Positions 46,021-57,398 are shown, counted from the first letter of the stretch. The stretch is 64,000 nucleotides of DNA from Dentipellis sp. KUC8613 (GCA_002286715.1 NSJX01000048.1:135406-199405); one strand, 5' to 3'. Translations and numbers: made by a program. Notes: generated from the sequence alone by a model not told the origin.

Positions 46021-48252
46021 TCATAGATCCTGACCCTGCGTCGCTGCGTCGGGCCAGCGCTTCGCCATCCGCCGAATCGCGCGCCGCTCCTGGCCGCCCT
46101 CAGCGCCAACCCGGTTCCGCACAGAAACCGTCCTGAGCCCCGCCAGGCGGCCCTGTGCGACATGCGCCTGCAGTGCTTCCTCCAGCACGGCGAGCGATGT
46201 ACACCCATCAAGTGTCAGCTCCTCGAGCGTATCCATACGCTGTAGCCGCTCCGCAAGCAGCCAGCGCAGCTTGCCCAGGTCAACCCCGCGCAGCTCGAGC
46301 GTGCGCGCGCCACCGGCATACGCACACAACATCGACGTGAGAATGCGCTCCTCGAACTCCTCGTCGTTCGCAATGGCGCGCTGCACGCACATGTCGAGCT
46401 TCTGCGCGGCATCGTTGCTCCCAAGCAACTTGCACAGCACAGCCCCATCCGCGTCCGCATCCGCGCCCACGCTGACCTCCACAGCGCTCAGCACCAGCCC
46501 ACACGCCAGCACGCACCCGAGGCTCGCCATGTCGTCTGCGGGGCCCGCCTCGCACCACACGTGCAGCGCGAGGTCCGGCTTGTGGAACGCGAGCTGCGAC
46601 ACGAGCGCGTTGGCGGGGCTCCCAATCGCGTGCACGCGCCGCAGGCACGGGTACCGCCCGCTGATTGCGCCCGAGGGCATGTCGAAGGCGATGTGGTGGA
46701 CGTGCAGCTCCTCGAGCGCGGGAAAGCGGCATAGGAAGGTGAGGAAAAGGTCGCTCGAGACGGGCGGCGCGCTGTCGTCGGTGGAGGCGTCGGCAGAGTA
46801 GGTGAGCTTGTGCAGGGCGGGCAGCGGCGCGGGGAGGTAGGCAAAGGTGAAGTTGTGCAGCTGGAGCGTGCCAAGGGTGTCCTGCCCGCGGAGCACGTCT
46901 ACGGGCACTGCGAGCGCGCATTGGTGTTTGAGTAACAGCTCGAGTGTCGTGAGCTGTGGAACTGCGCCGGGGTCCGTGCCCCACGAGCGCCACATGTCGC
47001 AGAACGCGCGCATATCCGGCTCTGCGAGCTCGAGTGTTAAGGCGCGCAGCCGTGATAGGTATGGACGCAGACTCGCAAAGTATGAGTCCACGGATCGCGT
47101 CAAGGGTGACCTGAGCGTGGCGTCTGCGGCATGTGTACGTGCGAGGAATGCAGAGGACGCATGGGTTGAGCGGAACGGGATCACGGTCCAGAGACTGCAT
47201 TCGCGCAGGGCGGCGGCGCGCCAGGAGCGACAGACATGGGACGCGCCGACGACGTACGTCCAACCCTCCTTGGCGGGGCCAAGGACAAAGATGCGGACGA
47301 GCACAAGCTCGGGAAGGTTGTTCCAAGGATGACCAATAGTAATAGTAGTGGTGTCGAAATCATGAGTGTCGGCGGGGGAGAGTTGGTCTGTGCCTGCGTC
47401 ACTGATACGCGAAGACCCGGCATCGGAGTATGAGAATGACGAAGCGGCGGAGGAGATGACGCCTGACAGCTCGCTGAGGCTGCGATTAGTCGAGCCCTGC
47501 GAAGATAGCATAGATGTAGCAGTATTCAAGAAGCGCTCGCCGATGTTCTGGGGAAAGCGGAATTGGGAAGCGAGAGATGCAGTCAGGTCGAAATCTTCGG
47601 CAGAAGAATTTGATTCTAGGTTGTATCCTCGAAGAACAGGGGAGGCGGGCGCGGTGGGCACGAGGACGATTTCACTCGTGGAAAGCGACTGCTGTTCATC
47701 CGGGGTGCCTGTCGGGTCCGTCGGAAAGTGAAATTCGGACGTGAGGGAAGCAGCAAGGTCGAGTGTTGGAGTGTGGCGTTCACGAAGGACGGGGGAGGAG
47801 GGCGCGGTATTAGGAGTATCACTGTTGGCTTCAGCAGGAGCGTGTACTGCGCTCCAACCTTCTTGCTCAGATAAAGGACGACGGCCATCGGCGGACAAGG
47901 ACACCCTCAAGGTGCTGCCATCCGTGATAACAATATGCGGGGTCCCGGTGATATTGCCCTCAGGCATATTCACCTGCGGGGCGGCCCATGGGTTTCCAGT
48001 GAGTGCCTGCAATTCCTGTGGATAGAGCACGGATAGTGGTGCAGATGCAGATGTATCTTTCGCCTCCGCATGTTTGGACTCTTCGAAAGATTCGTCCTGA
48101 GACGCGGAGGGACTTGTCCAGCGTATGTCGGCTTGGAGATCGTTGGGCGGCGGCCAGCGTATGCCCGGGGAGAGGACTATGGGCGAGCGAGACTCTGTGG
48201 CGTATCCATCAGACGGCGACTGAAGTACAAATGAACTCGGACTACATACCAT
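46021..48252 (-). CDS. F-box protein with leucine-rich-like C terminus
   Basis: Single exon, 743 aa. Residues about 1-310 are Ser/Thr/Pro-rich and probably disordered. An F-box follows (WNNLPELVLVRIFVLG ... ASHVCRSWRAAALRECSLWTVI). The C-terminal 380 residues hold irregular Leu-rich stretches (LRALTLELAEPDM, LEELHVHHIAFDMPSG, LEELTLDGCTSLAVLEEAL), as in many basidiomycete F-box proteins. It would act as a substrate adaptor of an SCF ubiquitin ligase via Skp1; the target is unknown. The start codon overlaps the end of a small upstream ORF. Confidence 0.85.
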   Translation of the reverse strand: MVCSPSSFVLQSPSDGYATESRSPIVLSPGIRWPPPNDLQADIRWTSPSASQDESFEESKHAEAKDTSASAPLSVLYPQELQALTGNPWAAPQVNMPEGNITGTPHIVITDGSTLRVSLSADGRRPLSEQEGWSAVHAPAEANSDTPNTAPSSPVLRERHTPTLDLAASLTSEFHFPTDPTGTPDEQQSLSTSEIVLVPTAPASPVLRGYNLESNSSAEDFDLTASLASQFRFPQNIGERFLNTATSMLSSQGSTNRSLSELSGVISSAASSFSYSDAGSSRISDAGTDQLSPADTHDFDTTTITIGHPWNNLPELVLVRIFVLGPAKEGWTYVVGASHVCRSWRAAALRECSLWTVIPFRSTHASSAFLARTHAADATLRSPLTRSVDSYFASLRPYLSRLRALTLELAEPDMRAFCDMWRSWGTDPGAVPQLTTLELLLKHQCALAVPVDVLRGQDTLGTLQLHNFTFAYLPAPLPALHKLTYSADASTDDSAPPVSSDLFLTFLCRFPALEELHVHHIAFDMPSGAISGRYPCLRRVHAIGSPANALVSQLAFHKPDLALHVWCEAGPADDMASLGCVLACGLVLSAVEVSVGADADADGAVLCKLLGSNDAAQKLDMCVQRAIANDEEFEERILTSMLCAYAGGARTLELRGVDLGKLRWLLAERLQRMDTLEELTLDGCTSLAVLEEALQAHVAQGRLAGLRTVSVRNRVGAEGGQERRAIRRMAKRWPDAATQGQDL

Positions 48253-48497
48253 CGTTTATGTCGCCCTTGAACAGATGCCTGACTCTGTATACACATCAGC
48301 AGCCGCATACAGCATGATACACTGACTACGCACCTGCGCTTTGCCAAAGCCTTCCTAGTCTCGCTCACGTACTCGCTCGCAAAGAACAGGCACGCAACTG
48401 CCCCCGCGGTCCCAACGACGATGGCGACGAGCGCCGTCAGGTGTCCGTGCAAGACGCCGACTGAGAAGAGGAGTCTCAGTGCCGACTCCGGGGACAT
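48242..48497 (-). CDS. small membrane-protein ORF overlapping the F-box start (possible uORF)
   Basis: Exons 48334-48497 and 48284-48242 (minus strand) would encode 68 aa with one hydrophobic helix (HLTALVAIVVGTAGAVACLFFASEY). The canonical intron 48285-48333 joins in phase. Its TAG at 48242-48244 lies a few bases past the F-box ATG (48250-48252), in another frame. It could be a real small gene, or an upstream ORF on the same mRNA that would limit F-box translation. No homologue recognised. Confidence 0.4.
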
Positions 48498-48632
48498 GAG
48501 ACTCGGACAATATGGAGAATGGGGATGGGGTCCTGCGAGTAAGACAAGGGCATTGCGCGCCCCCGGCTTATTGTCTATGAACAAGTCTCCCTTTGTCCGG
48601 CCCGTTGCAACGTTTCTGATTCATCGTTGAAC

Positions 48633-49182
48633 ATGCGGCGTTGCTTAGTCGCGGCACTTGCCGCGGCTCGTTCCTACTCACCTGCCATATCCGATCGCGA
48701 TGCGCAGTGGAAGAGGCTCCAGACACGCTCGCAAAGGGCCAAAAAGAGACGGAAGCGACGCGTTCTTAAACGGTGCGTATTTGTTGATTTTCGGTAAAAA
48801 GAAAGGGGATCGACAAGCCTGTCACAGATCAGATGGACGCGGTACAGCGACCCCATCCAAATCTTCGCATGAAGGCGACAAATATCAGCCTCTTCAACCA
48901 GCAGTTTCACCTCTAGAACGACAAGACACCATCACCGAGACCTCACCGCCCACCACCAAGTGCAGCAGGCCCACCATCAGTTTCAGTGCTAATTTCGGGC
49001 GTGGGATCAGCCTCACTGTTCGCACCCGCGACACATCAGCCTATGGCGAAGCCTCAAGTTTCTCTCTAGTGCCACTACTGGCCCCGGCCGACGTCAGCAC
49101 CGGGCACAGTGAGAAGCACTACTCCCTGTCCTGCACGCTCACAGCCGCGCCGGCGCCTCGCTTGGTGATCAGTCTATCGTGA
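48633..49182 (+). CDS. hypothetical basic protein
   Basis: Exons 48633-48772 and 48828-49182 join in phase to 164 aa across a canonical 55-nt intron (GTGCGT, CACAG). The first exon is small-hydrophobic then strongly basic (RAKKRRKRRVLKR). The second is Ser/Thr-rich with no recognised domain. It is divergent from the F-box gene. Existence is uncertain. Confidence 0.4.
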
Positions 49183-49381
49183 CGGCCGCACCATGGTGCG
49201 ACAGCCTCGGCCAGTCAAAAGCTGAGCATCAGACTCGGACACGCCAGACGCAGCGAGCCCCTGGCTGCGCCCATCACCCAACAAATGCAACACACCCGGC
49301 ATTGCAAGATGGGCCGGGGGGCATGTGCATAAAGCGCGCGTGCTAGCTCCCGCATCGCCCAACGCCGACCCGCCCGCCAGC

Positions 49382-50424
49382 ATGGCACACCCACAACAAC
49401 TCACGCCCACGTACCCATATACGCACGCACGCACGGGCAACACACCCGTCTTCCCCTGGACGGAGCCGATCTTCCTCAGATTCACCACGCCCGATCCCGC
49501 AGAGACGACGCTCGTCCCCGCACGCCCGCCTTCTGGGTCGCTTTTCTTCAACACAAGCAATTGCGGTACTGGGGATTCCGTTTCGGGCTCCAGGCCTGAG
49601 AGCGTGATGCCGCCGCAGTCGGCAGTGCCCTCCAGGCTGGGGAGCACTGCGCACGTGGAGCGGGCGCCTGGCGCGGACTCGCTGTATACGATATCCACGC
49701 GGCGCGAGCGCCGTGGACGCGTGCCGTTTCTCAGAAAGGAACACTGCAGCACGATTGTAAGCCGAACGGAGGGAAAGAAGGCCGTCGCCACTATTAGCTG
49801 GGATAGTCAAAGCAGTAGGGGCAATGCTGTCACTTCGGATGCACACGAAGGCACGGAAGTGCGACTCGGTTCGGAGGAGAGACCGGGCTGGAGGCTAAGG
49901 AGAAGGAGGAGACCAGAAAGGTGAGTATTCATGCACGTCCTAGTAGATTGGCAGAACCTTCTTACAATTGTACACTGCTCGATCGTGTCGTTGGATTATG
50001 TAGGCTTGCAAATATCCAAGACAGCCAGGGGAAGCGATATACGTGGAGAAGGAAGGACATAGACGAACAGGGCGGGACATGGAGGTACACTTTGACAGTG
50101 AGCATGCTCCGCTGCACTCTTCCATACCAATGCATGCCTGACGGGCGCATGGTGGCCACGCGTCAGTCGGATGCCGAGAATGTAGAGCGAGCCGAAGACA
50201 AAGCGAACAAGACACGCGAGGAAAATATTGCAAACCTCACATTCGACGCAGACGACGAACCGGGTGACACGCGTCGCCGAGAGACGCACCATCTGGATCG
50301 CAGTGTCTTGGAGATCCGGCTGAGGGAGCACGCGGACGCGAGGATACAGGAGATGCAGGATCTGTGCGTAACGTCGATTATCCTTATTCTGTTGACCGAT
50401 AGGGACCGAATTCGAAAAAGATGA
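49382..50424 (+). CDS. DUF6593 domain protein
   Basis: Exons 49382-49920 and 50004-50424 join in phase to 319 aa. The pattern fits basidiomycete DUF6593 proteins. LYTISTRRERRGRVPFL leads to an ATISWD-type strand. Across the intron comes IQDSQGKRYTWRRK, which matches the family's D-x-G-K-x-Y-x-W core. HHLDRSVLEIRLREH and DLCVTSIILILL close the domain near the C terminus. A Pro/Ala-rich N terminus of about 100 residues and an acidic insertion (about 230-265) are additions. The function of the family is unknown. Confidence 0.65.
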
Positions 50425-50736
50425 AAGCATGTTTGAAAGCAGTTCTGAGCGAGTACCTGGTGTCCGATATTGAGCGGTTCGAAGGTACATTTTCCAGGGT
50501 AAGTGATATAGAAGAAGAACGAACAAGACCAACAGTGCAGTTCAGCTACCACGGTCAAGCACTCCAAAGTCAAACGCTCCACGCGAGGTCTAACCGACAA
50601 CTTATCAACCACACCTCAACTCCATTCGATCAGCAACATAAGATAAGTCTATCCAAAGAGCAAATGCGAACTATGCAAGCGCAAAATAAATATGAAAGCA
50701 TACCACGTCAGAATGCACGACGCCGCACGCCGCTTC
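50425..50736. other. intergenic between convergent genes
   Basis: AT-rich spacer between the DUF6593 gene and the dipeptidase stop. No gene seen. Confidence 0.4.
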
Positions 50737-52640
50737 CTACAGCTCGGAATGGACGGGCAGATCCGTCCGCTTGTCATAGAGGTCGTACACCGGCTGGGCG
50801 CCCTCGAGTGCCATCACACGCGCGGTCTGCTCGGCCCCCGCCAGGATACGAAGGAAGTTCGCCCCTGTGAATCCAGCGAGCTCGAGCCTGGTCCAGCCGC
50901 GCTTGTAAAGCTCGGCCACCTGGAAAGATGTCTCAATGAATATTGATGTGTAGACGGATTGTGTCTGAGAGTATCATACCAGGGCAGGGTATTTGGAGAC
51001 GTCTTCGAGGCCTTTGGGCGTGGACACGATGCCATCGTAGTCACTTCCGATGCCGACACTAGGTACGAGGTGAGATAGGTGAACCCTCACAACAAGGCTC
51101 CTTGAACGCCAAGCAACGTACTGTTTCTTGCCAGCGATCTTAGCGATGCGCTCGACATGATCCGCGACAGCCTTGACGTTGGCTTTCCCCTCCTTAGCCA
51201 CGAATTCAGGCGCGAAGTTGACCTACAGCGAACAAATTTAGCCCAGAGAAATCCGGTGCGGAGGGACGAGAGGTACCATGACGACAGCATCCCGCTGGCC
51301 TTCGCCAAACCCGATCTTCTCAAGCACGCGATCCGGCACGTTACGCGCAACGTCGTGCACCTCGCGGGAGGAAGAGTGAGACCAGATGACGGGCGCGCGA
51401 GAGATGTTCAACGCTTGCAGTGCCGTGTCGTCTGAAGTGTGGGAGAGGTCGACCAGCATGCCGAGACGGTTCATCTCGTATACAAGTTTGTGACCAAGAG
51501 GGCTGGTAGTCGACTGTTTAGCCCCTGTTACTCCTAACCGCAGATGAAGTCAAGCTACCTCAATCCTCCATGGAGAGGCTTCTTGGGCGTGAGGAATCCA
51601 CCGGAGTCAGCGAACGCATTGTGGCACATGTGGGTGAGCGTCAAGTAGCGGACACCCAAGCTATAGTACTGGCGCAAGGCGCCGATAGAATTTCCAAGTT
51701 GGTGGGCACTGTGATAGCTGTGAGATACAATTGCATCGAGTGGGAAAGAAAGCGTGCCCTTCAGCTCCAAGCAAGCTTGCTACTTTGCCTTCAGAGATGC
51801 TCTTCTTGACATCCTCGGAGGTCAAGCTCAGCGAGAAGGTCTGTACGCGTCTTAGCTTTCGAGAAAAAGTTTGAAGAGAGTGAGAGTACGGACGTCCGGG
51901 TATTTATTGATCAATTGGTGTGCAATGTCGATCTGCTCCAGGGTATCGCTATAAATCAAAAGTCAGTCTAAGGTGCAGCAAGTTTTGTGACAATGTTAAA
52001 TACATACCGAACGGCCCAGGTAGGCGGGACAAACTCTTCGTTTTGCTGTTTGTCACTGTCGGCAGGGCAAGGGATATATACTGACCTACACCAACTACAT
52101 CACTCTCGGTTCAATGATGGAGAAATTAATCGGCTTACCAGAAGAAACCTCCGACTTTCCCTTCTCGGAGTCGGGGGATGTCGAGATGTCCAACTGTGGG
52201 TTGGTCGAGGTCCACAGCGGAGCCGTTGTTGGCGAACCGGAGGCGCACGAGCCAAGGCAAGTCTGCATGATGACGCGTTTTGTCAGACTCCCACCACCGT
52301 GAAACGCAAGGCCATCCAAACCAATATGTCCATCCTGAATTCATCGCGTCAACATAACCCACACGTCAACAAATTGACGCGAACATACAATAACAGGAGC
52401 AGTGTCCAAGATCTTCAGCGCCGCCTCGTACGGGTTCTTCGGCAGCCCATCGACGGGCCAGGGCCAGCCATTATCCGACCGGTCTGCATGCCTTCCATGC
52501 TGTATGCCCTCGACAACGAACAAGACGAGAGCTAGCATCAAGATAAACACGACGAAGAGCGCGCCATGCACGACGCGCCTGGCGGTGCTGGTGCGGTGTC
52601 CATTGGCCGGGAGAAGAGGGGTATTCTCAGTGCCATTCAT
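50737..52640 (-). CDS. membrane dipeptidase (peptidase family M19)
   Basis: Eleven exons on the minus strand: 52389-52640, 52322-52334 (13 nt), 52139-52262, 52008-52085, 51894-51948, 51758-51840, 51559-51708, 51277-51502, 51122-51222, 50980-51058 and 50737-50919, giving 447 aa. A signal-anchor lies at about 27-44 ([18 protein letters not shown]). The zinc site is complete: DGHID (85-89), [28 protein letters not shown] and GIGSDYDG. The family hydrolyses dipeptides, including D-amino-acid ones, at the cell surface or vacuole. The DGHID motif is encoded mainly by a 13-nt microexon, and intron 6 (51709-51757) has a GC donor. Confidence 0.93.
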
Positions 52641-53506
52641 GGTGGTCAGTGTTCATGAGACAAGGCGCGTAGGCTGTTTAAGTAGCAGCAAGTGGTTGTA
52701 CCGGAAGCAATATTCTGCTGCGTGCGAATGAGCCTGACTCATGATGAGGTCTATGAACGCGACCTGTTTGGCTGTGTTAGGATCACAAGCCGTCGCCTTC
52801 GTTCCTGGCTTTCTTCCTCCCTCCAAGTCCTCGCGTCGAACGAATATACCCTCCGACGTTGACTTGGACCACTCGTTTTCCTCGTGGTACCACTACACCA
52901 TTCTTTCAGCTTCAAGACAAGCCGTTTCCATGTACAGAAACGATACACGCTCCTTGTCAACTCCGGGTACCGTGCGAACATGAAACGCCGCCTGAGGAAT
53001 GTAGCCGTTCTTCGGTGATGTTTATTTTTCCTGCTATATGAATCCCTTCCCTGAATGATAGAATCCCGAAATAAGCATGTCAGCACACCCTCAATGACAC
53101 ATGCCTGGTCTCACGACGGGGATGTAAACGTCCTCCCCATGGCTGAGCACGCCATGTCGCGAGATAGTGAACTTGAACGTGTTTTAGTGAGTGTCGGTGA
53201 CTCGTTTCCTACAACGAGACACTGCAGGGCACGATGTTGTGGAGATTGCCAATTGAGATTCACGATAGCAGATGGCGCTGGGCTTCGATTGAAGGTGCCG
53301 AATCGAAGCCATGTCAACGTTATCTAGTATGGTGAATCATGCTCGTTTCCGACTGACCGATGCCTAGTTTGAAGACGTGCAAGCATCTAATCGGGCCTGA
53401 AGCAACCGGCGGCGATCCAATGCTTCATGCATCGCGTGCAACTATATATTCTCTGTCTCCCTTCCCTTGCTGGTCTCAACCTCGTTCATATCTGCACCCC
53501 GGCGCA
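52641..53506. other. intergenic, shared promoter of divergent genes
   Basis: 0.87 kb between the dipeptidase and MBOAT genes. A TATATAT element at 53443-53449 serves the MBOAT gene. No other gene seen. Confidence 0.45.
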
Positions 53507-54959
53507 ATGGGTGCCTCCGATATCTTGCTAGCGACTCCCCTCGCCAGCTTTCTAGGACACAATGCGAGCGCTGCGTAAGTCAAACGTATACTGTGAGACA
53601 TACCGCACTTCTAATCATGTCGCTTCAGAGATTATATCGACGTACATCCACGCTCATGGCCTCTTTCATGGCTGCCATCGACCGCCGACCGCGTACCATT
53701 CTCATCATACCATTTCTATACCGAGATCGTTCCGGTTCTTCTGGGATTTTTCGCCCTCACTGTGCTAGTCCAATTACCGAACACACGAACACTGCGTCTA
53801 GGCATCATGTCCGTAGTCCTCACACTAGCATATCACGTCTCAACGACATGTGACATTGCCGTCAACCTCGGCGGAGGCAGGATGTCGTACACAAACTTCG
53901 GCTTCTGCGTGAGTTCGCCGCTGGTTCAAATAGGATCGGGACTGGAATTGACAATATTCTGGACAGGCCGGCATGATCTGCCTCGGTATGAGGGTCGTCG
54001 ACTTCGGCGTCGCCTCGAAGCCGTATGTCCGCATTGAGTACTCCTCCCGCCACCCCAAGTCCTTGCAAAACCCAATCGCGGATCCCTGGGGTCTAATCAT
54101 CGATGCCTTCGACCTATGCTTCAACGAGCGCGGTGTCGGCTGGAACTGGGGCAAGAGCACCTACCTGCCCCCACACGCCCAGACCTCCTCGCTCCAATTC
54201 GCCGCGACATCATTCATCACCGCCCTGCAGATGTTCACCCTCGCCGACTTCATCGTCTTCGCGCAGCAGAGCTTCATCCTGCAGCCCTCCACGCGCCCCA
54301 GCATCGCGCCCTACGGCAGCATCATCGACCCCACGCTCGCCCCGCCCGCGCGCTACGGCAAGGCCGCGCTCATGACTTTCCTCTACACGCTGCAGCTCTC
54401 GTGCAACTTCCAGGCGGGCTACAGCGTCGGCGCCGCGCTCGGCACAACCGTCTTCGGGCAGCAGCCCGCGCAGTGGCCGCCGCTCTTCGACGAGCCGTGG
54501 CTCACGCAGAGCATCTCCGAGTTCTGGGCCCGCCGCTGGCAGCAGGTGTTCAAGCGCTCGTTCGTCGTGTGCGGCGCGAAGCCCATCGGGGCGCGCTTCG
54601 GGCGCGCGGCGGGCACGCTTGGCGCGTTCCTCGTCTCGGGGCTCATGCATGATCTCGGCATGTGGGGCCTCGGGCAGGGCGCGGAGCCGATGTATATGAC
54701 GCTCGGGTTTGTGATGATGGGCGTGGGCTGTCTCGTCGAGGCGGCGTGGGAGAAGTATACGCAGAGGAAGGTGGGCGGGTTCTTGGGCTGGGTGTGGTCG
54801 ATGGCGTGGCTTTTGACGGCGGCGATTCCGATTACGGATGCGCTTGCGAGGAGGGGGTTCTTTGAGAGTGCGATGAATCCGGGAGATTTTAGGCCGGCTG
54901 TTTTGTGGATTGATGTTGTGAAGAGGTGGCAGTCTCTGCACCCTGACGTGACGAACTAG
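53507..54959 (+). CDS. MBOAT/wax-synthase-like acyltransferase
   Basis: Exons 53507-53574, 53629-53908 and 53967-54959 give 446 aa. Around eight hydrophobic helices are visible (IVPVLLGFFALTVLVQL, ALMTFLYTLQLSCNFQAGY). The wax-synthase signature sits in the second half: PPLFDEPWLTQSISEFWARRWQQVFKRSF, then FLVSGLMHDLGMWGL carrying the MBOAT histidine. Basidiomycetes carry many such genes, often near terpenoid clusters, where members acetylate sesquiterpenes or triterpenes. No biosynthetic cluster is evident here, so the acyl acceptor is unknown. Confidence 0.88.
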
Positions 54960-55090
54960 CAATAACTAGGTCACTGATACTTGATCATCTTACATACAGG
55001 ATTCCGAGTCTTATGAGAGTTCTACGCCATGTCTGTAACCTAGAGCAATATCCCAAAGAAGAACAGGAAGTGTACTACCGGTCGCGGAGC

Positions 55091-56746
55091 TTACTCGAAG
55101 ATGGTGTCCAACCATTTCGCGAGACGGAAGCCTTGCTTCGCAATCTGCTCTTCAATCTACATGTTGTAAGATCCCGGATCAGTTCCAACCAACAGTGAGC
55201 GGTCGTGTAGAGGGAGACGCACGATTGGAATAGCTGCAGTGTAATACGCCGAATCGCATAGATCCTCACCCGTCGTGTACGAAAACACGTCAGACTACGC
55301 GCCAAACATGATTGTTAGATGACACTATAAACGAGGAGACATAACTCAATGCTCACGCAGTCAAAGCTGTTCGACTCCTTCGCCCAGACGAGCGGGCACG
55401 ACGTAGACGAAAGGGCAGAAGACTTGATGCAGCTGACCCACCCGTCGGACAGCGACTCGTACGAACCGGACTATCGAAGTACACGATCAGTTAGGGAAGC
55501 CTGTTAGAGCGTACGCTTAGTCGCGCTCACCTTGATTTCTTTCGTGAGCGCGGCAGCCCAAACTTGGGGATCGCCGTTGAAGTTTGCGTCTAAGTTCTTC
55601 TCAAGCATGCCGGTATCTGTGATGACTCGTAAGGTCGAGTATATGGACTGCAGCAAACGATCGTCACTCACCCCAGGCCTATCAAGTCGAGCTCAGATTA
55701 TATATTTTCTGTGAGAAGTAACTCGACGTACCGCGTGAAGGTTCGTCGACTTGCCGTCGCATTTGGCAGATATGTCATTACCACCGACTTCGAATGCCTT
55801 CGTGACGTCTTAGTATGGTGCGGAAAAGCCAAGCTGCGATCCTACCTCAACGTGCAGCGGCTGACCGATGTCACCCACGAACTGCAGGCGCAGATCAGGA
55901 GAAGGGGTATCGATATCAGCCATGAACGTACGTGAGCTATATCGGTTGTGAGCATCACTCCAAGGACAAACCATGGCGTAATACTCACTGATGAATTTCA
56001 ATGCTTCCTGGCGCTGTTGAGCATTGAGGCTCCTACAGGGCGTAGTTACATGAGCCAGCCAACAGACATAATCACCTTGAGAAACTCACGTCTCCTGCAC
56101 ACGCGCAGTGTAATTCTGAATCGCAGTCACTAACCCCCACACATCAGCAGATGCACATCCCAAGGGCGTGGAAGTGACGCACGAATGCACCCCTCATCGC
56201 CGCAATCGCGCGCCTGGTTGACCGAGCACGAATCCGGGGGCGAATCTGGAATCCACGGGTGCAGTTGCGTGAGATGCAGGACCCGAGAACGCGAGGACGC
56301 ATGTGCGTACCTTCTGCGTCGATAAAGTGGAACGGTGCGGAGAATTTGTAGGCTGCTTCCGAGCGCACGCTGTCGGCCCACTGCTCTGGATATGAGAGAT
56401 ACGAAGGGGGGAGGAAAGGGAGAGGGGGCTGACGGTTGCGGCTGGGCCGAGGGAGAAATTGTACGTTGAGCCTAGAGACGACTGAACGAACGAGAGCGTC
56501 TTGGAGCCTATGAACTTTCATTTTCATTCAGAAGAATGTTGAGATGCGAATTAATCGAGGGGTATCACCTCCATGGCGATATAGCTGCATAGTCGTCAGC
56601 GAATCAGGCGTCCGGCGAGAAGATTGTAAACTACAGTATTGATTTACGCACCCTATTGTTTCGTGGCCCAAGTTACCCCACGCAGAAGCATATTTTGGAA
56701 GCGCAAGAGACGCAAGGACACATGCTAGCTGAAGACCGGACTTCAT
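55091..56746 (-). CDS. secreted S1/P1 zinc nuclease
   Basis: Fifteen exons on the minus strand: 56652-56746, 56569-56584, 56434-56514, 56311-56380, 56183-56245, 56090-56129, 55989-56032, 55932-55936 (5 nt), 55846-55881, 55732-55797, 55672-55678 (7 nt), 55531-55616, 55357-55470, 55223-55294 and 55091-55156, giving 286 aa. A signal peptide ends before Trp23. With a constant offset of 22 from Penicillium P1 numbering, all nine zinc ligands are present: Trp23, His28, Asp67, His82, His138, Asp142, His148, His171 and Asp175. The enzyme cuts single-stranded DNA and RNA outside the cell. The first ATG is 56744-56746. The 5-nt exon supplies His138 and the 7-nt exon leads into Asp175. Confidence 0.95.
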
Positions 56747-56787
56747 CTTCGGCACTACCAGCTCTCAACGCACCTCAGCGGCGGCCA

Positions 56788-56794
56788 TTATATA
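56788..56794 (-). promoter_or_regulatory. TATA box of the S1/P1 nuclease gene
   Basis: TATATAA on the minus strand, about 45 bp upstream of the ATG. Confidence 0.5.
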
Positions 56795-57397
56795 CGGCCC
56801 TCTGGTATCAATACGCAAGCCATATGGCAGTGGGACTTCGTTGACAGAATGCAGACTTCCCAAGCACGTTCTCGCGATAAAGAGATTGGGTCCATGTGGA
56901 AAGGCTGTATGGCGCTGCGCCGGCGACACTGTTATTCGCGCGGTGGGATCACGTGCGTGCGGGGCTGGGATCTCGAGACACGAGCTCAGCTGTGTGCGAT
57001 AAAATTAGCGTCTGTGAGATGTCGGGAGCATGAGGTCGCTGTCTGCGGAAGCGTGGTGATAGATGGGGGCCGCCGACGAGATAGTGGGAGTATTATTCTG
57101 TCCAACAAGGAGCATGGAGATCTGGCAGTTATCATTAATGGGCGGGAGGATTCTATTAAACATCAGAGTCTGTTATAAGGGTAGTAAGAGAGGTGAATTG
57201 AAGGAAAATTGTATGAGTTGTGTATGAGAGCCCGAGATGGTTACTTTGCTCTAGCAAAGAGATGTGCGTCAGCGAATTGTCGCATTGACTTCGGCCGCCC
57301 GCAGCCAAAGCAAAGTCGAACGTGCAAAGCCGCTACAGTTGCCGCAAGTAGCTCACCAGTTTCACAAAGCGTCAACACTCTCGACAAGCGCTCTTCA
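56795..57397. other. intergenic
   Basis: Upstream flank of the nuclease gene and 3' flank of the DMAC1-like gene. No gene seen. Confidence 0.4.
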
Positions 57398-57398
57398 T

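Noticed and set aside
46280..47326. 348-aa minus-strand frame inside the F-box gene
   Set aside because: Same-strand frame +1 shadow, Arg/His-rich with no domain.
56747..56755. Three-codon extension of the nuclease start (GTG at 56753-56755)
   Set aside because: GTG is not a usual start in fungi; the ATG at 56744-56746 opens a clean signal peptide.
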